Positions 1-10,006 of a stretch of DNA of 64,000 nucleotides are shown piece by piece. How positions within the stretch are numbered: position 1 is the stretch's first letter; every line of letters begins with the position of its first letter. The notes beneath the pieces were generated by a model. The model was given only the letters and a program-made list of their open reading frames with translations. It was not told where the DNA came from and made no database searches. This DNA is from Astrothelium macrocarpum (lineage: Eukaryota > Ascomycota > Dothideomycetes > Trypetheliales > Trypetheliaceae), in assembly GCA_021030915.1 (NCBI GenBank), contig JAGEMR010000102.1, forward strand, positions 1-64,000. The letters run 5' to 3'. A program made the position numbers and the translations under genes.

Positions 1-540
1 ATATAATAAAATTATATTAAAAAAGAATATTCAGAATGATTTTTAAAATATAAATATATTATTATTTTATTATAAATAAATTTTTAAAAATTTATTTATA
101 TTTTATTTAATTTTAAAAATTTCATTTAAATTAATAAATTTAATTAATTTGAATTTTATATTATTTAAAATTTTTTTTTTAAAAATGATTGAATTTAATA
201 AATTAAATAAAATATTTGCGAAAAATTTGAATAAATATAATATAATAAAATTACTGATAAAATATTATACGGAATATATAATATATTTATATAAATTATA
301 AAATATTATAATCATATTTATATTAAAATAAATAATAAATCTATCAGAATTTTTTAATAAATAAAAATATAATATTAAAAATAAAAGAATTGAATTAAAA
401 GATTTTAATATTTATTCAATTATAAAAATATTATATATTATACACAAAATAAAGATAAAATTATATATAAAATATTATTATAAATATTTACGTAAAATTA
501 AATTAAAAAAAAAAAAAAATCGGAAGAAGAAATTTATATA
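1..540. other. Extreme AT-rich block
   Basis: Almost every base is A or T, with long A and T runs and no plausible reading frame. Base composition changes abruptly at about 550-600 to ordinary values. Such blocks in filamentous ascomycetes usually mark old transposon sequence eroded by RIP; that origin is inference, since no transposon protein remains readable. Confidence 0.8.
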
Positions 541-1534
541 TCTAATAATTTATCAGATAATTCAGATTTAGATTTGGAAAAGTGAAAATATACCGCAGAT
601 TGAGCGCATTTCGGGCGCATGCGATACGTGCGCCAAACGATGGTTTGCGCCAAGCGGTGGGGGTTGACTCTATTAATATTCGATATAAATCAATATGACC
701 ATCAAAATTATAATTCATCATCATAATTAAATAAAATGAAAATAAAAATAAATAAATAAAAGATATATGGATTAAATATGTGAATGAAATTGCCCAGAAT
801 ATCCACTGTTTACTAGCAAATTTGGTGGGGTTGATGGGGGAACGCGGGTTTGGTTGTCCCACTTAATCTGTCACCATATCTGCCGCAAACCCGCGGTGGA
901 CGGCCCGTCAGCTCCCGTATTTAGTCCCTTTTCTTAGCACTTACGGGAACCAATATGAGTAGACCGGCGTGCTGAGGACCCTGACGAGGTGGTTAGGTTT
1001 CTGCCTAGTGGCCGCACCAGATCTCGTTCAGTTGTTCCTCCATTCACTTTTCTTTTCCGAATTTGCTGTGATTAGCTCTTGATCTCAGCAGTCCTTCATT
1101 CAATCGACAGAAAATTTAGTTAAAAAAATATTGGAAGTCGTGTAGGTAGCTATTTCTAAAGGCACCTTGTGATCCATTGAAATCCTCCCCATCACCAGGC
1201 TCCTAGCCTTGATACTTCTCCTGCTTATGTGGTGTTGTTCTCTTCCGAAGCGTTTTGGTACTCTAGAGCGTCACCCAAGATCAAACATAGTCTACAAGCC
1301 GAAGATCTGTGTAATGATGATACAAAGTCTTGCTCGAAATTCAATTCAATCTATTAAATTGTCAAATACAAGAGGATTTTTATTTAATAAATTGGGTCCT
1401 TATTGCGAAGTGAGAGAATTCTTGAAAGCTAATTAGCGTCTTCTCAGTTTTTGAAGACCCTGCATCCCCAAATCTCCCTACCACCAAACACCCCTCCGAC
1501 CCCTCCACAATCTCCATCCATCCCAGCTTCCAAA
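541..1534. other. Gene-less stretch with a dispersed repeat fragment
   Basis: No convincing gene is visible. Around 800-870 a short motif containing AAATTTGGTGGGGTTG followed by a GGGAACG-like stretch recurs near 62560-62600, so this is probably a relic of a dispersed element. The 3' part (about 1000-1534) is the probable promoter and 5' leader of the Tma17-like gene; it is pyrimidine-rich just upstream of its ATG. Confidence 0.5.
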
Positions 1535-1972
1535 ATGTCCACAACAACAACGACAAACACGCCCATAACCCCCGCTCGCTTCGCCGCTGCCCTCCCAGCT
1601 CTCCCGCTCTCCGCGCTGCACGCCAAAGCAGCCGAGCTCCAAAACGCCATCGCGCATCTGCGCTCGTCGAACGTGCAGCTGCGCGAGTTCGCCGACGGCG
1701 GCGACGCCGAGTGTGCGGACGCGATGCGCGAGAACGAGGAGGTGATTGCACGGATGGAGGAGCGGATTGCGCTGGTGAGGGCGGAGGTCGAGGGGAGGGG
1801 TATGAGGTGGGCGGAGAGTGAGGTGGAGGATCGGGCGGTGGAGAATGGAGCGGTGGAGGAGAATGGGGTGGTTGCAGGAGAAGAAAGGCGTGGGTTGAGC
1901 GATGGGGAGTTGGAGAGGAGGCTAAGGGAGCAGTTGGGGGATGGGGAGGATGAGGATGGTGTGCATTTGTGA
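1535..1972 (+). CDS. TMA17: Tma17/Adc17-like proteasome assembly chaperone
   Basis: Intronless gene for 145 residues. I chose the ATG at 1535 because it has a CAAAATG context and the frame upstream contains no other ATG. After a Thr-rich start, residues about 18-75 hold two helices with the pattern seen in yeast Tma17/Adc17: an ELQNAIAHLRSSN helix, then RENEEVIARMEERI. The C-terminus is acidic and low in complexity. The yeast protein (150 residues, similar length) is a stress-induced chaperone that helps pair Rpt3 and Rpt6 in the proteasome base; I infer the same role here. It is convergent with the verprolin gene. The family match is from pattern memory, so a profile search should confirm it. 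Confidence 0.7.
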   Translation: MSTTTTTNTPITPARFAAALPALPLSALHAKAAELQNAIAHLRSSNVQLREFADGGDAECADAMRENEEVIARMEERIALVRAEVEGRGMRWAESEVEDRAVENGAVEENGVVAGEERRGLSDGELERRLREQLGDGEDEDGVHL

Positions 1973-2600
1973 TGGATGGGATGATGCTTCTGCGCACGAT
2001 TCTCGACTATTAGGCTTGGCATGGCGGTGTTTCTTCAGAGAAAATTGATAATCTACGAACGGTATGAAAATCTAACGCTATGATGGAGGCGGCCTCCCAG
2101 ACTCGATGGCTCTGCTTGGCCAGAGCAGCACGCTGGCTTTCACGTTCCACCGATTCGTCTTGACTCGCCGCAATGATCAAGACGACACAGAAGGACGTCT
2201 ACAACCTGGGGATTTCGTTGGCGGCTACACCTGGATTTGCACCTAGATAAGGAGCGTTGTGCTTGGCTATCATCTGCTGGACGGTCCTGCATTTGCCTGG
2301 AAGGAGTTCGTGGGTGATCATTTCGCCATCCTCCGTTGTGGCAAAGCGTGGAATGGTGGTGGACTGTTAGAATGGTCTCCGAAATCATGCTTGGCTATAA
2401 TCTGCTGGAAGGTATTGCGCTCTCCTGGGAAGAGTGTGTGGGTCATCATTTCCCACCGTCTGCTGTGGCAAAGTGTGGAATGGCCGTAGGAAGATTGTTC
2501 TGGTCGCTCTCAAATGATTCGAAGGAGGACTTTGCCCATTCATTCGTGGTGAAATCTTCCGTGGCGAGTGAGTCGGAAGGGCTCGAAAAGGAAAGAGCTT
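1973..2600. repeat. Convergent intergenic region with a 128-bp two-copy tandem repeat
   Basis: Two units of about 128 bp start at 2261 and 2389. Both begin GCTTGGCTAT and share a GTGTGGCAAAG-type block near the end, with an estimated 70 percent identity overall. The unit length is not a multiple of three, so a conserved protein repeat is unlikely. The region lies between the 3' ends of the Tma17-like and verprolin genes and may partly be 3' UTR. Confidence 0.6.
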
Positions 2601-4024
2601 TCATTCAAGCGCGCTCAAATCCAAAGGGACGCTGCTCCCTCTACCCGCTCGATATCGTTTGGTTACACCCGTAAACTCTCGCGGCTTCGGTAACTGACTA
2701 TCGTCCTGAAATTTCCATCTTGAGTCTTGTATCATCACAATACCCCCCTTCCCACCATGCTGTGGTGTGGACGGAGTTCCACCCTTGCCCCCTGGTGCCC
2801 CATTTGTCAAGGTATAGCTCGCAGCGTCATACAATGAGCGCAGCGGTTGTGGAGGTGCGGATGGCGCTTCGGTAGGCGGCCGCGACGGTGCTATTGGAGG
2901 AGGCGGTGGGGCTGATGGTGCTTCAGAATACGGTCTTGATGGTACGGCTGCGGGAGGTGGAGGTGGTGCTGAACGCCCAAATGCGTTCCGCGCTGCTCGT
3001 TGTGCTATTGACGGCGAGGCAATTCCGTTTCTTGCTGGCGATGAGTTAACTGGAGGGGGCGGAGCTGAAGGTGGGGCGGGCGGGGCGGGCGGTGCTACTG
3101 CAGGTGACGAGGGAGGTCCTGATGAAGGAGGAATTGGTGCGTTTCCAGATGGCTTCCGTGCAGCTGGAGGTGGTATAGGAGGCTTTTTGCCAATGGGTGG
3201 TGGTGGTTTAGGTTTCGAAGCAATATCAGGAGCAGAGGCGACTGAGAATGCGGTTGGTCTCAACCTTCCTCTTATACCATCAAGCGCGGGATTCGAAGGT
3301 GGTGCGTTTGGGGGCGGAGCCGGAGGAGTTGAGCCCGGTATTCTTGGGGCAGGAGGAGGTCTGGGGGGCGCTGTTACTGTCGGAGGTTTGGGCACAGAAG
3401 TCTTCCTTGATGTTTCGGGATCAGACAGGTAGGGTGAGGAGCTGCTTGCGCCAGTGTCAATTCCACCAGTTTTGCGCAGCTTTGGTATGCCTCCTGCTAG
3501 GATGCCTCCAAGCTGTGGAGCTGGAGCAGATCCACCAGTGTCCACGCCACCACCCCGTCCTTGGTCACTGTTGCTTCTAGCTCTGTTACTTCCGCCAGGG
3601 ACTGGTGGGGCAAGGCCACCTGGAGCCTTTGGGAGGCCGGGGACAGGAGGAGCACCTGGAACAGCTGGCCCAGCTGAACTTTTGTTCTTGTCAAGTATTG
3701 GCGCAGAGCGATCGTTTGTGACGGCTTTTTTGAGGCGTGTTCCTTTCTCTATGTCTCCTAACAGCGCTCCCTGGAGTATGTTAGCTCATTTATTCATCTC
3801 AAGCTCATGTAAACGAAAGAACGTGAGATTCATGCGAGTTCAGCTTGGAGCAGTGGAAATGATAATTGGACTGTCTCACTTACTCTACCCTTAGTACCTG
3901 AGGTTGGTGGTCTAGACGGTAAGCTGTTCTTTCCGGGAGGTCCTCCTGGAGGTGGTGGAGGAGCTGGTGGTCCTGCTCCGAATCCAGGCAATGGGGGTGG
4001 AGGAGGAGGCGGAGGAGCAGCCAT
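2601..4024 (-). CDS. VRP1: Verprolin/WIP-family actin regulator
   Basis: Two exons, 4024-3884 and 3770-2601, with a 113-bp intron (donor GTAAGT, branch GCTAAC, acceptor CAG); 436 residues. The N-terminus is a poly-proline profilin-binding type stretch. Exon 2 opens with a WH2 actin-monomer-binding motif (ALLGDIEKGTRLKKA, about residues 49-63), followed by a long proline-rich middle with SH3-type sites. The C-terminal segment DSRWKFQDDSQLPKPREF (about residues 396-413) matches the WASP-binding region of WIP and verprolins. The family links Las17/WASP to actin patches, endocytosis and polarised growth. It is divergent from the gene at 4265, with about 240 bp between the starts. All expected parts are present, so it looks intact. 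Confidence 0.88.
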
Positions 4025-4264
4025 CAAGGTGGCGATAGTCGACGTATGGAATTTGAGCTCCAAGGGCACTGAGTAGTATTTGATTGCAGTCTGACTGTCG
4101 AATTCTGAGTGGAAGTTGCGAGGCGAATGTCAGAGAGAGATGTTGGCGTGTTTGTACACTTATCTCGTGCCTCGAGAAGAGCGTCGTCACTCACTGAGCC
4201 ACAACAAGCCGCCACACCCGACACGCCATCTCCATGTCGGCCAAAAAATAGAACATTGTACTAA

Positions 4265-5518
4265 ATGATGAAGATGCGACCAACTCGGAATCCCCGCCCT
4301 GCTTCTGTTTGCCAGTTTTGCGAGCTCCGTCTCACCCAGCGATGGCTTCAATTCCGCCAGTCGCATATCCTCGCCGTCCAGTCTAAAGCACAATCAAGTC
4401 GAGCTCCAATTGCACCACCCACTCTTGCAAGTCGATCACGACCAGCCTCACCATGGCACAGGCCATTGGATACAACATCTGCGAGATATCAAAGCAATCG
4501 GTCGCACGCTACAGCTGTAGATATTTCGGCGAGCATCAAGAATTTCCAACAAGAGGTTGACAAAATCTTAAAGCAAGAAAGGGTACCAACAGAAGAAGAG
4601 ACCCTGGCAGCGTTAGAGAAGTTCCAAAAGCTTGCTCACGAGCTTCTCAGCAAAGACGGAAAACCTCCGACAAGACCAAAAAGACATGACGGCACACCAG
4701 CATCAGCATTGCTCTTCCTGGACGGCAAACACACTTCCCCCATGTCCATGCGCAAAACCATCGACCTCATCTCCGAGCTTGCCTACACCCTAGTCAAACA
4801 CCCGACAGTCTTCATCACCCCACGCATGCTCAATCTCTACACCACCACCCAAATCGCCCTCTCCCGCCCCTCCTCCCTCCCCGAAATCTTCGACCTCTAC
4901 GCCTCCAAACCCATTCCCCTCCCCTCCACCAACCCCATCCAATACCGGTCCTCCTCCCTCTCCGCCGCGGCCAACGCCATCCCGACCCCCCTCGCCACCT
5001 CCGCCCTAACCTGCGCCCTCACCACCAAACAGCTCCTCACCGCGCTCTCCATCATCGAAACCAGCTTCCGCGCCCCAGCCTTCCAGCGCTCCAAGCTTCT
5101 ACGCCGGGGTCTCCCTCCCGTAATCGGGTTCTCCCTCGCACCAATCGCAACCTACGCGCTGGCATCGCAGCTCTCGCTCTTGGCGAGCGACGTGCTGGAT
5201 CCCGTGGCGAGCACGCCTGTGCTGGCGGCGGGCATGCTGACGTACGTCGCGACGGTGGGCACGATCGGGTATGTGGCGGTGACCACGGCGAATGACCAGA
5301 TGGAGCGGGTGACGTGGGCCGATGGCACGGCGTTGTGGGAGCGCTGGGCAAGGGAGGAGGAGAGGGCTGCGGTGGATCGGGTCGCTGTGGCGTGGGGATT
5401 GAAGGGGAAGGAGAGGTGGGGCGAGGAGGATGGGCCGGAGTGGAATTTTTTAAAGGAGTGGGTGGGTACGAGAGGCATGATTTTGGATCGGGTGTCGTTA
5501 ATGGAGGGCATGGAATAG
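4265..5518 (+). CDS. Predicted mitochondrial membrane protein, unknown function
   Basis: Single-exon frame of 417 residues. The N-terminal 80 residues are rich in Arg, Ser and Gln with almost no acidic residues, as in a mitochondrial presequence. Residues about 90-130 are a charged helix. A middle domain carries the segments LNLYTTTQIALSRPSSLPEI and TKQLLTALSIIETSFRAP. Two hydrophobic spans near residues 285-350 look like membrane helices, followed by a Trp- and Glu-rich tail. The coding strand becomes markedly C-rich from about 4700. I do not recognise the family; an organellar membrane assembly factor is a guess from the targeting signal alone. It shares a short bidirectional promoter with verprolin. 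Confidence 0.75.
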   Translation: MMKMRPTRNPRPASVCQFCELRLTQRWLQFRQSHILAVQSKAQSSRAPIAPPTLASRSRPASPWHRPLDTTSARYQSNRSHATAVDISASIKNFQQEVDKILKQERVPTEEETLAALEKFQKLAHELLSKDGKPPTRPKRHDGTPASALLFLDGKHTSPMSMRKTIDLISELAYTLVKHPTVFITPRMLNLYTTTQIALSRPSSLPEIFDLYASKPIPLPSTNPIQYRSSSLSAAANAIPTPLATSALTCALTTKQLLTALSIIETSFRAPAFQRSKLLRRGLPPVIGFSLAPIATYALASQLSLLASDVLDPVASTPVLAAGMLTYVATVGTIGYVAVTTANDQMERVTWADGTALWERWAREEERAAVDRVAVAWGLKGKERWGEEDGPEWNFLKEWVGTRGMILDRVSLMEGME

Positions 5519-6328
5519 GTGGGAGTGGTGTGTTGGAAGAGTGGGTTAGACAATGCCAAGGCAAAGGGCGTATATTCGAAGGCTTCTGAGCATGAATTCA
5601 GCTGTGTTGGATATCATAACGTTTGCTGTGCACCAGTGGTTGCGCTGGAAAATGTCATCCGCGACTGCCAAGGATATAATCGTCACATACCTTACGAAAA
5701 ACAAAAATCAAAAAATCTTTGACAGAAATTTTTATCAAATAGTTGATGGGCTTCATTGGCTTAGAACGGTATGGGGTCCTCTCTATAAAGCCTACAGCGA
5801 TGATATGTATCGCGGTTGTGACTGATGATTCTTGCAAACACTGGTGTGTGAATATGGTCAAAAAGTATCCAGTGAAAGCTGGTATGATGACTCCCGGAAT
5901 GATGCACAACTCTGGCCTTGGCAGCTTATAGATTTCTCATTACAAAGACCAGTAGCCATCTATACTCAGGTTCAACGAGCAAATAATGAAAATCTGTAGT
6001 GAGATCTATAACATATCATCTAAGGAGCGTCTATGGGTATCATAAGTAAAACACATGCCTTGTACAACGATCATCCATCAGGCGTGTTCCTCTTCCATCA
6101 CCCATTAAGTAAAGCCCAGCATTATGTGCATATTATCACCAGAACTTTGAATCCAGATCCCCTTCCGTAAATGCATCAAACATGGGCTGCATCGCCGCCC
6201 AGCAATTAGTTCCGCCATGCCAACGGCAATGATGAGAGCAGTGACAACAAATGGAAAACACGTGGTCAGACAACCACTCCATGCAAAAATTTTAATAAAA
6301 CCCAAAACCAAAAATGAGAAATCTCCTC
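5519..6328. other. Gene-less stretch containing MITE copy A
   Basis: It holds MITE copy A (5631-5846) and otherwise nothing recognisable. The region separates the 3' ends of two convergent genes. Confidence 0.6.
5631..5846. mobile_element. MITE family 1, copy A
   Basis: A 216-bp element with terminal inverted repeats starting CACCAGTG, followed inside by the family sequence AATGTCA-CCGCGACTGC and a GTCGGGAG-type inner block (diverged here to a TAGAGAGGACC form). It is flanked by a 4-bp direct duplication TGTG (5627-5630 and 5847-5850). It has no coding capacity and the inner part is AT-rich. Confidence 0.8.
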
Positions 6329-7162
6329 TCACAACAACGCAGCGAACCAACCAGCCACAACCGCAACGCCAACCCCCATCGACACCACGGCATCCCGCGC
6401 ACCGGCATTCGCGTTCGCAGTCGCAAGAGGCGTGCTCGTCGACGTCGGGAACGGCCTGGGTGGGATGTTCGTCGCGCTGGCACTAGGGGCAACGCTGAAG
6501 GTGACGTTGCTACCGAACCCACTGCCACTACCGCTGCCGCTAGAGCCGGAGCCAGTGGAGTTGGTACCGGTGAGGTAGGTGAGGAACGAGGCGCAGGCGA
6601 TGCGGGTGCCGTTGTTGGCGTGCACGACGATGCTGCGGTTGCCGACGAAGGCTTGAGAGCCGATGGTGGTAGAGGTGAAGACGTCGTTGTAGCTGGTGCG
6701 TGAGATGTTAGTTTTATGCTGGAATGAAGAGGAAGAGTGATTTTAGACTTACGCAGTTGCGAGAGCAGTGCCGTTGATCTTGCCGTGCTTGCCAGAGAGA
6801 TCGCCAATCTGGCACGTTTGCGGCTGGCTGGCGTCACAAGGAGGCTGTTCGCCGCGGTTGAAGGGGTCGAGGTGCAAGCCGGTGCCCATGCAGTCGCCGT
6901 TGGCGGGGACGGGGAATTCGTGGATGTGATATTCGAAGGGCCCAGCGCCTTGGGGAAGGTTGGCGATGTTGATGGCGTAGTTGACGGGACCGCCAAAGGG
7001 GGAACTGGCGACGACGCGACCTCGGATTACGTTGGTGATGGAGTTGGGAAAGGTGGCGAGATACATGGCGCCGTTGGGGTTGTGGTTTATGACCGGGGCA
7101 TTTGTACTTTGGGCAGACGCGAGGGCGACAAGAGCTAGTGTGGAAGCTACGATGGTCTTCAT
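6329..7162 (-). CDS. GPI-anchored extracellular Cu superoxide dismutase-like protein
   Basis: Two exons, 7162-6753 and 6692-6329, with a 60-bp intron (donor GTAAGT, branch CTAAC, acceptor CAG); 257 residues. Residues 1-18 are a signal peptide (MKTIVASTLALVALASAQ). The dismutase domain shows the His-X-His copper-site motif HIHEF, a second His in GLHLDP and a third in GDLSGKHG, plus two Cys that could form the usual disulphide. A Ser/Gly-rich linker and a hydrophobic C-terminal tail indicate GPI anchoring at the cell surface. Fungal surface enzymes of this kind (Sod4/5-type) often bind copper only and remove superoxide outside the cell. The last copper His (before FLTYL) is not obvious, so catalytic competence is unproven. 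Confidence 0.82.
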
Positions 7163-9326
7163 CTTTGCTGGAGAGGGAATGGAGAAGAATGGAGAAAAAA
7201 GATATTGAGGTGAAGTGGCTCCCACTAATAGTAATAATCTATCAGCATGCTGTGAGGGTATGAAGGATTTAGTGACGATAAACTTACAGGTTATTTCCCC
7301 GATTGTCTCACTGGCCGAGAAATCTGTCTGAGCTTATACGAAACGCAATGTAATAGATGTTGAGTGTGACTCGAGTGCGAGGTGTGTGTGGCAAAGAAAG
7401 AGGGAAAAACCTGCTAATCACTGAATAGACGATGGAATACTAGACTACACTCGAAAGAGGAAACAGCGAATGTATTGACAGTATTAAATCTTCACTCTTG
7501 GATGGGTGAATGCAATGAGAGCAAGCGATGAGTAGGAAAAGGTGAGAAGGAGAATAACCCAGCCGGTGAACAGGCAGATATTTGAGGTCTCACAGCCCAC
7601 TTCGACTAATACGAAGCTTGGATAATTAGATCAGGACCTACCTCTGAAAAGCAACATGCCAACATGTGGAAAAAGCTATATCTACTTTGGCATCAGGGCG
7701 AAGAGCGGCGCAGAAGGAAAGATCCACGTTCCTTCTCCGCAGTTTTCCGCAGCATTGAAACTTCCAGCCAGTGGCCGAGTGGAATCAAGAACCATGCTGA
7801 ATCGCAGCGTTCAGCCGAGTCAGAAGCCTGGAGCCATGTTATCCTTGGGGGGTGCTGAACGGTTCCTGCGTCAGACGACATGTTTGTCATGGTCGGAGGG
7901 CGCAAAAACTGAACAGAGGTTGCGGCTGAGACGGCTTATGCCCTTGAGGATAGTTGGCCAGCCTTTGGCCCGAGCGGTCTCAATGGCTTCTAAAAATGCT
8001 GACAAGGCTGACATAGCTTGTCAGGCTAGGCTGGTTGGAGGCTTTTTGCTCATCTTTTCGCCCCAGATCATTCCTCTCGCTATGCTACAAGTAGATGGGC
8101 TCGATCATAATGTCCGCAAATATCGAGCAGACAGGACAGAGCCTGCTTTTTATTTTCGAAACCGTTTCATGACAATGAACCAACGACATTATGCGTTTTC
8201 CTTTTCTTGTCGTTTCTTGACCATGTCTTGGCACAGTGAATGTTCCAAAGGAGCGGGAAGCTTAGCTTGCTTCTTCAACCACGTTCGCTCTTCCAAACTT
8301 TGCCTCTTTCATTGAAACGGCTCCACGCCTTTCGCCGCCGCACAAAACATGCCAACTCAAGGCCTCGACTCAGGCCTCGACTCAGCCCTCTCGCCTATCG
8401 AAGCTGGATACAGTCACTTAAATTTCGCCTAAGCATCCGGTGAATCTTTTCGAGTATGAACTACTCTCATCGGCTATTGGATTCATTGATATTCGACACG
8501 CGATCAACAAAACATACCAAGGTCGAAGTTTAGGTCGGTCTGGTACTGAGCTAGCTTGTCCAAATCGGTGCTTTGGGTTTTCCAATGACGTATCTGTCAT
8601 AGGAGGTCCCCAGATTTGGATATCATCCTTCGGCCCCCCAGTCAAACTAAGCCTACTGCCTGCGCAGGTGGTGGTTGTGGCGATAGTGGCTCTCCCTCTT
8701 CGATTTCTCTAGACACGTAAACTTCCCGTTCCTTTGGGGCTGCTCAGAACACCAATTGACCTCCCCTGCTGCGCGCATTCGCACATGCAGTGTCCAATGA
8801 ACCTTGAAAATACCTCATCCTATGAGGTCCAGCTTCAAAATCGTTATTAGCCCGAGATGATGCCTGCGGCGTGGTTTGCATTTCGAAAGACATGACCGGG
8901 TTTTCTCCGATCCGTCAGTTTCATCTTACTTGACTGAGAACCAATTCCGGCCTTCTATGATGCTTGTACTCTCTCATTACTGTCTATTTCTGGCTGAATT
9001 TCATGATCGGCCTGAAACCGAAGATTTCACCGGCCAGTGGGATACGAAATTTGCTTTGTGACAAAAGCAATACTCGCTTGGTCACCTTGAATTAAGATGA
9101 ACTATCTTTCGTACTAGTGATGTTTTTCATTGTGTGCAGCTTCCTCCTTCAAAGTTATTGGACTAGGTTGCGTAGTATTTCGCCGCAACCTACAACAATA
9201 ACAAAAGGTATCCCATTTCCTTTTCTACTTTTAGACCGAAGCGATTAGTAAGCAAGTCTATCATGATTTTCAGGTAATTTGGGTACTGTACAAGCTAAGC
9301 AGGAATTTTGCAGCTCCAATCTCTAG
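7163..9326. other. Gene-poor stretch
   Basis: I see no recognisable gene. One open frame (7656-8315, plus, 219 codons) has no family features, skewed composition and no splice or signal evidence, so I do not call it. A short direct repeat GCCTCGACTCA occurs twice near 8363-8390. The part next to 7163 is the promoter of the dismutase-like gene. Confidence 0.5.
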
Positions 9327-9881
9327 ATGGCCATCAGGTGTTCCTTCAATTTTGCTCAAGCTAGCTTAATGAGATCCTTCTTGCATCATAAGATGCTCGA
9401 ATCAGTAACACTAGGAAAGCTCTTCAGCAGTGTCTTAATCCACCCCTTGAGCCACATATTTTGGGCCTACGGCTTCGCCTTCAAACCTACGTACGGCATC
9501 TCTATGACCTCAACTCTCAACATGTTAGACTACGTCATAGTATCCAAACACTACCAATGAGATAGAGATATACAAATCGGTGATCTTATAAACTTCGATC
9601 AACCAGCCAAGACCAATGATGCGAGAAGCCTCAAAAGTATTATTGGCATACCAGGACACTTTGGCCTTAGAGAGACATGCAGTGCATATGAGCTGGGACA
9701 AGAGGCTATGCTACAAGCACCGGCGGGACATTGCTATGTGGTAGGAGACAATTTGAAGTATTCAAGGGAGTCGAGGATGCTTGAACTATTGCCTTGGGTA
9801 TTGATAAAGAAAAAGGCGATTGGAAGATTCAAGATTATGTTTGCGGCGATTGAGAGACTTAAAACCCATTCCGGGATCTGA
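9327..9881 (+). pseudogene. IMP1: Mitochondrial inner membrane protease subunit 1-like pseudogene
   Basis: An S26 signal-peptidase-type frame from an ATG at 9327 to a stop at 9879-9881, interrupted by one in-frame TGA at 9558-9560. Family landmarks survive: the catalytic-Ser block PTYGISMTSTL, the catalytic-Lys block LKSIIGIPGH, and the C-terminal signature VVGDNLKYSRESR. The length (about 184 codons) equals a full Imp1. Imp1 normally cleaves sorting signals in the mitochondrial intermembrane space. Compared with usual Imp1, the TGA sits where an Arg-type codon is expected, and several replacements (for example PGD to PGH) suggest relaxed selection. CGA-to-TGA is the change RIP would make. 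It is probably a decayed extra copy, with the working gene elsewhere. Confidence 0.75.
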
Positions 9882-10006
9882 ATTAACTTCAGCACGAATC
9901 CGACTTCCTAGTTCTGTGAGTGCAATAAGTATTCCTGAGAGGCCCCTCGGAGAATCTATGAACAGTACACACGCGTATTCTTGGTAGGCTGATATCAACC
10001 ATACCC

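Noticed and set aside
542..862. 106-codon minus-strand frame at the edge of the AT block
   Set aside because: Low-complexity composition and dispersed repeat motif; no support for a gene.
1380..2022. Two overlapping minus-strand frames opposite the Tma17-like gene
   Set aside because: Pro/Ser- and Arg-rich shadows with no motif, explained by the C/G-rich plus-strand gene.
7656..8315. 219-codon open frame on the plus strand
   Set aside because: No family features, no conserved motif, unusual composition; probably chance in a gene-poor region.
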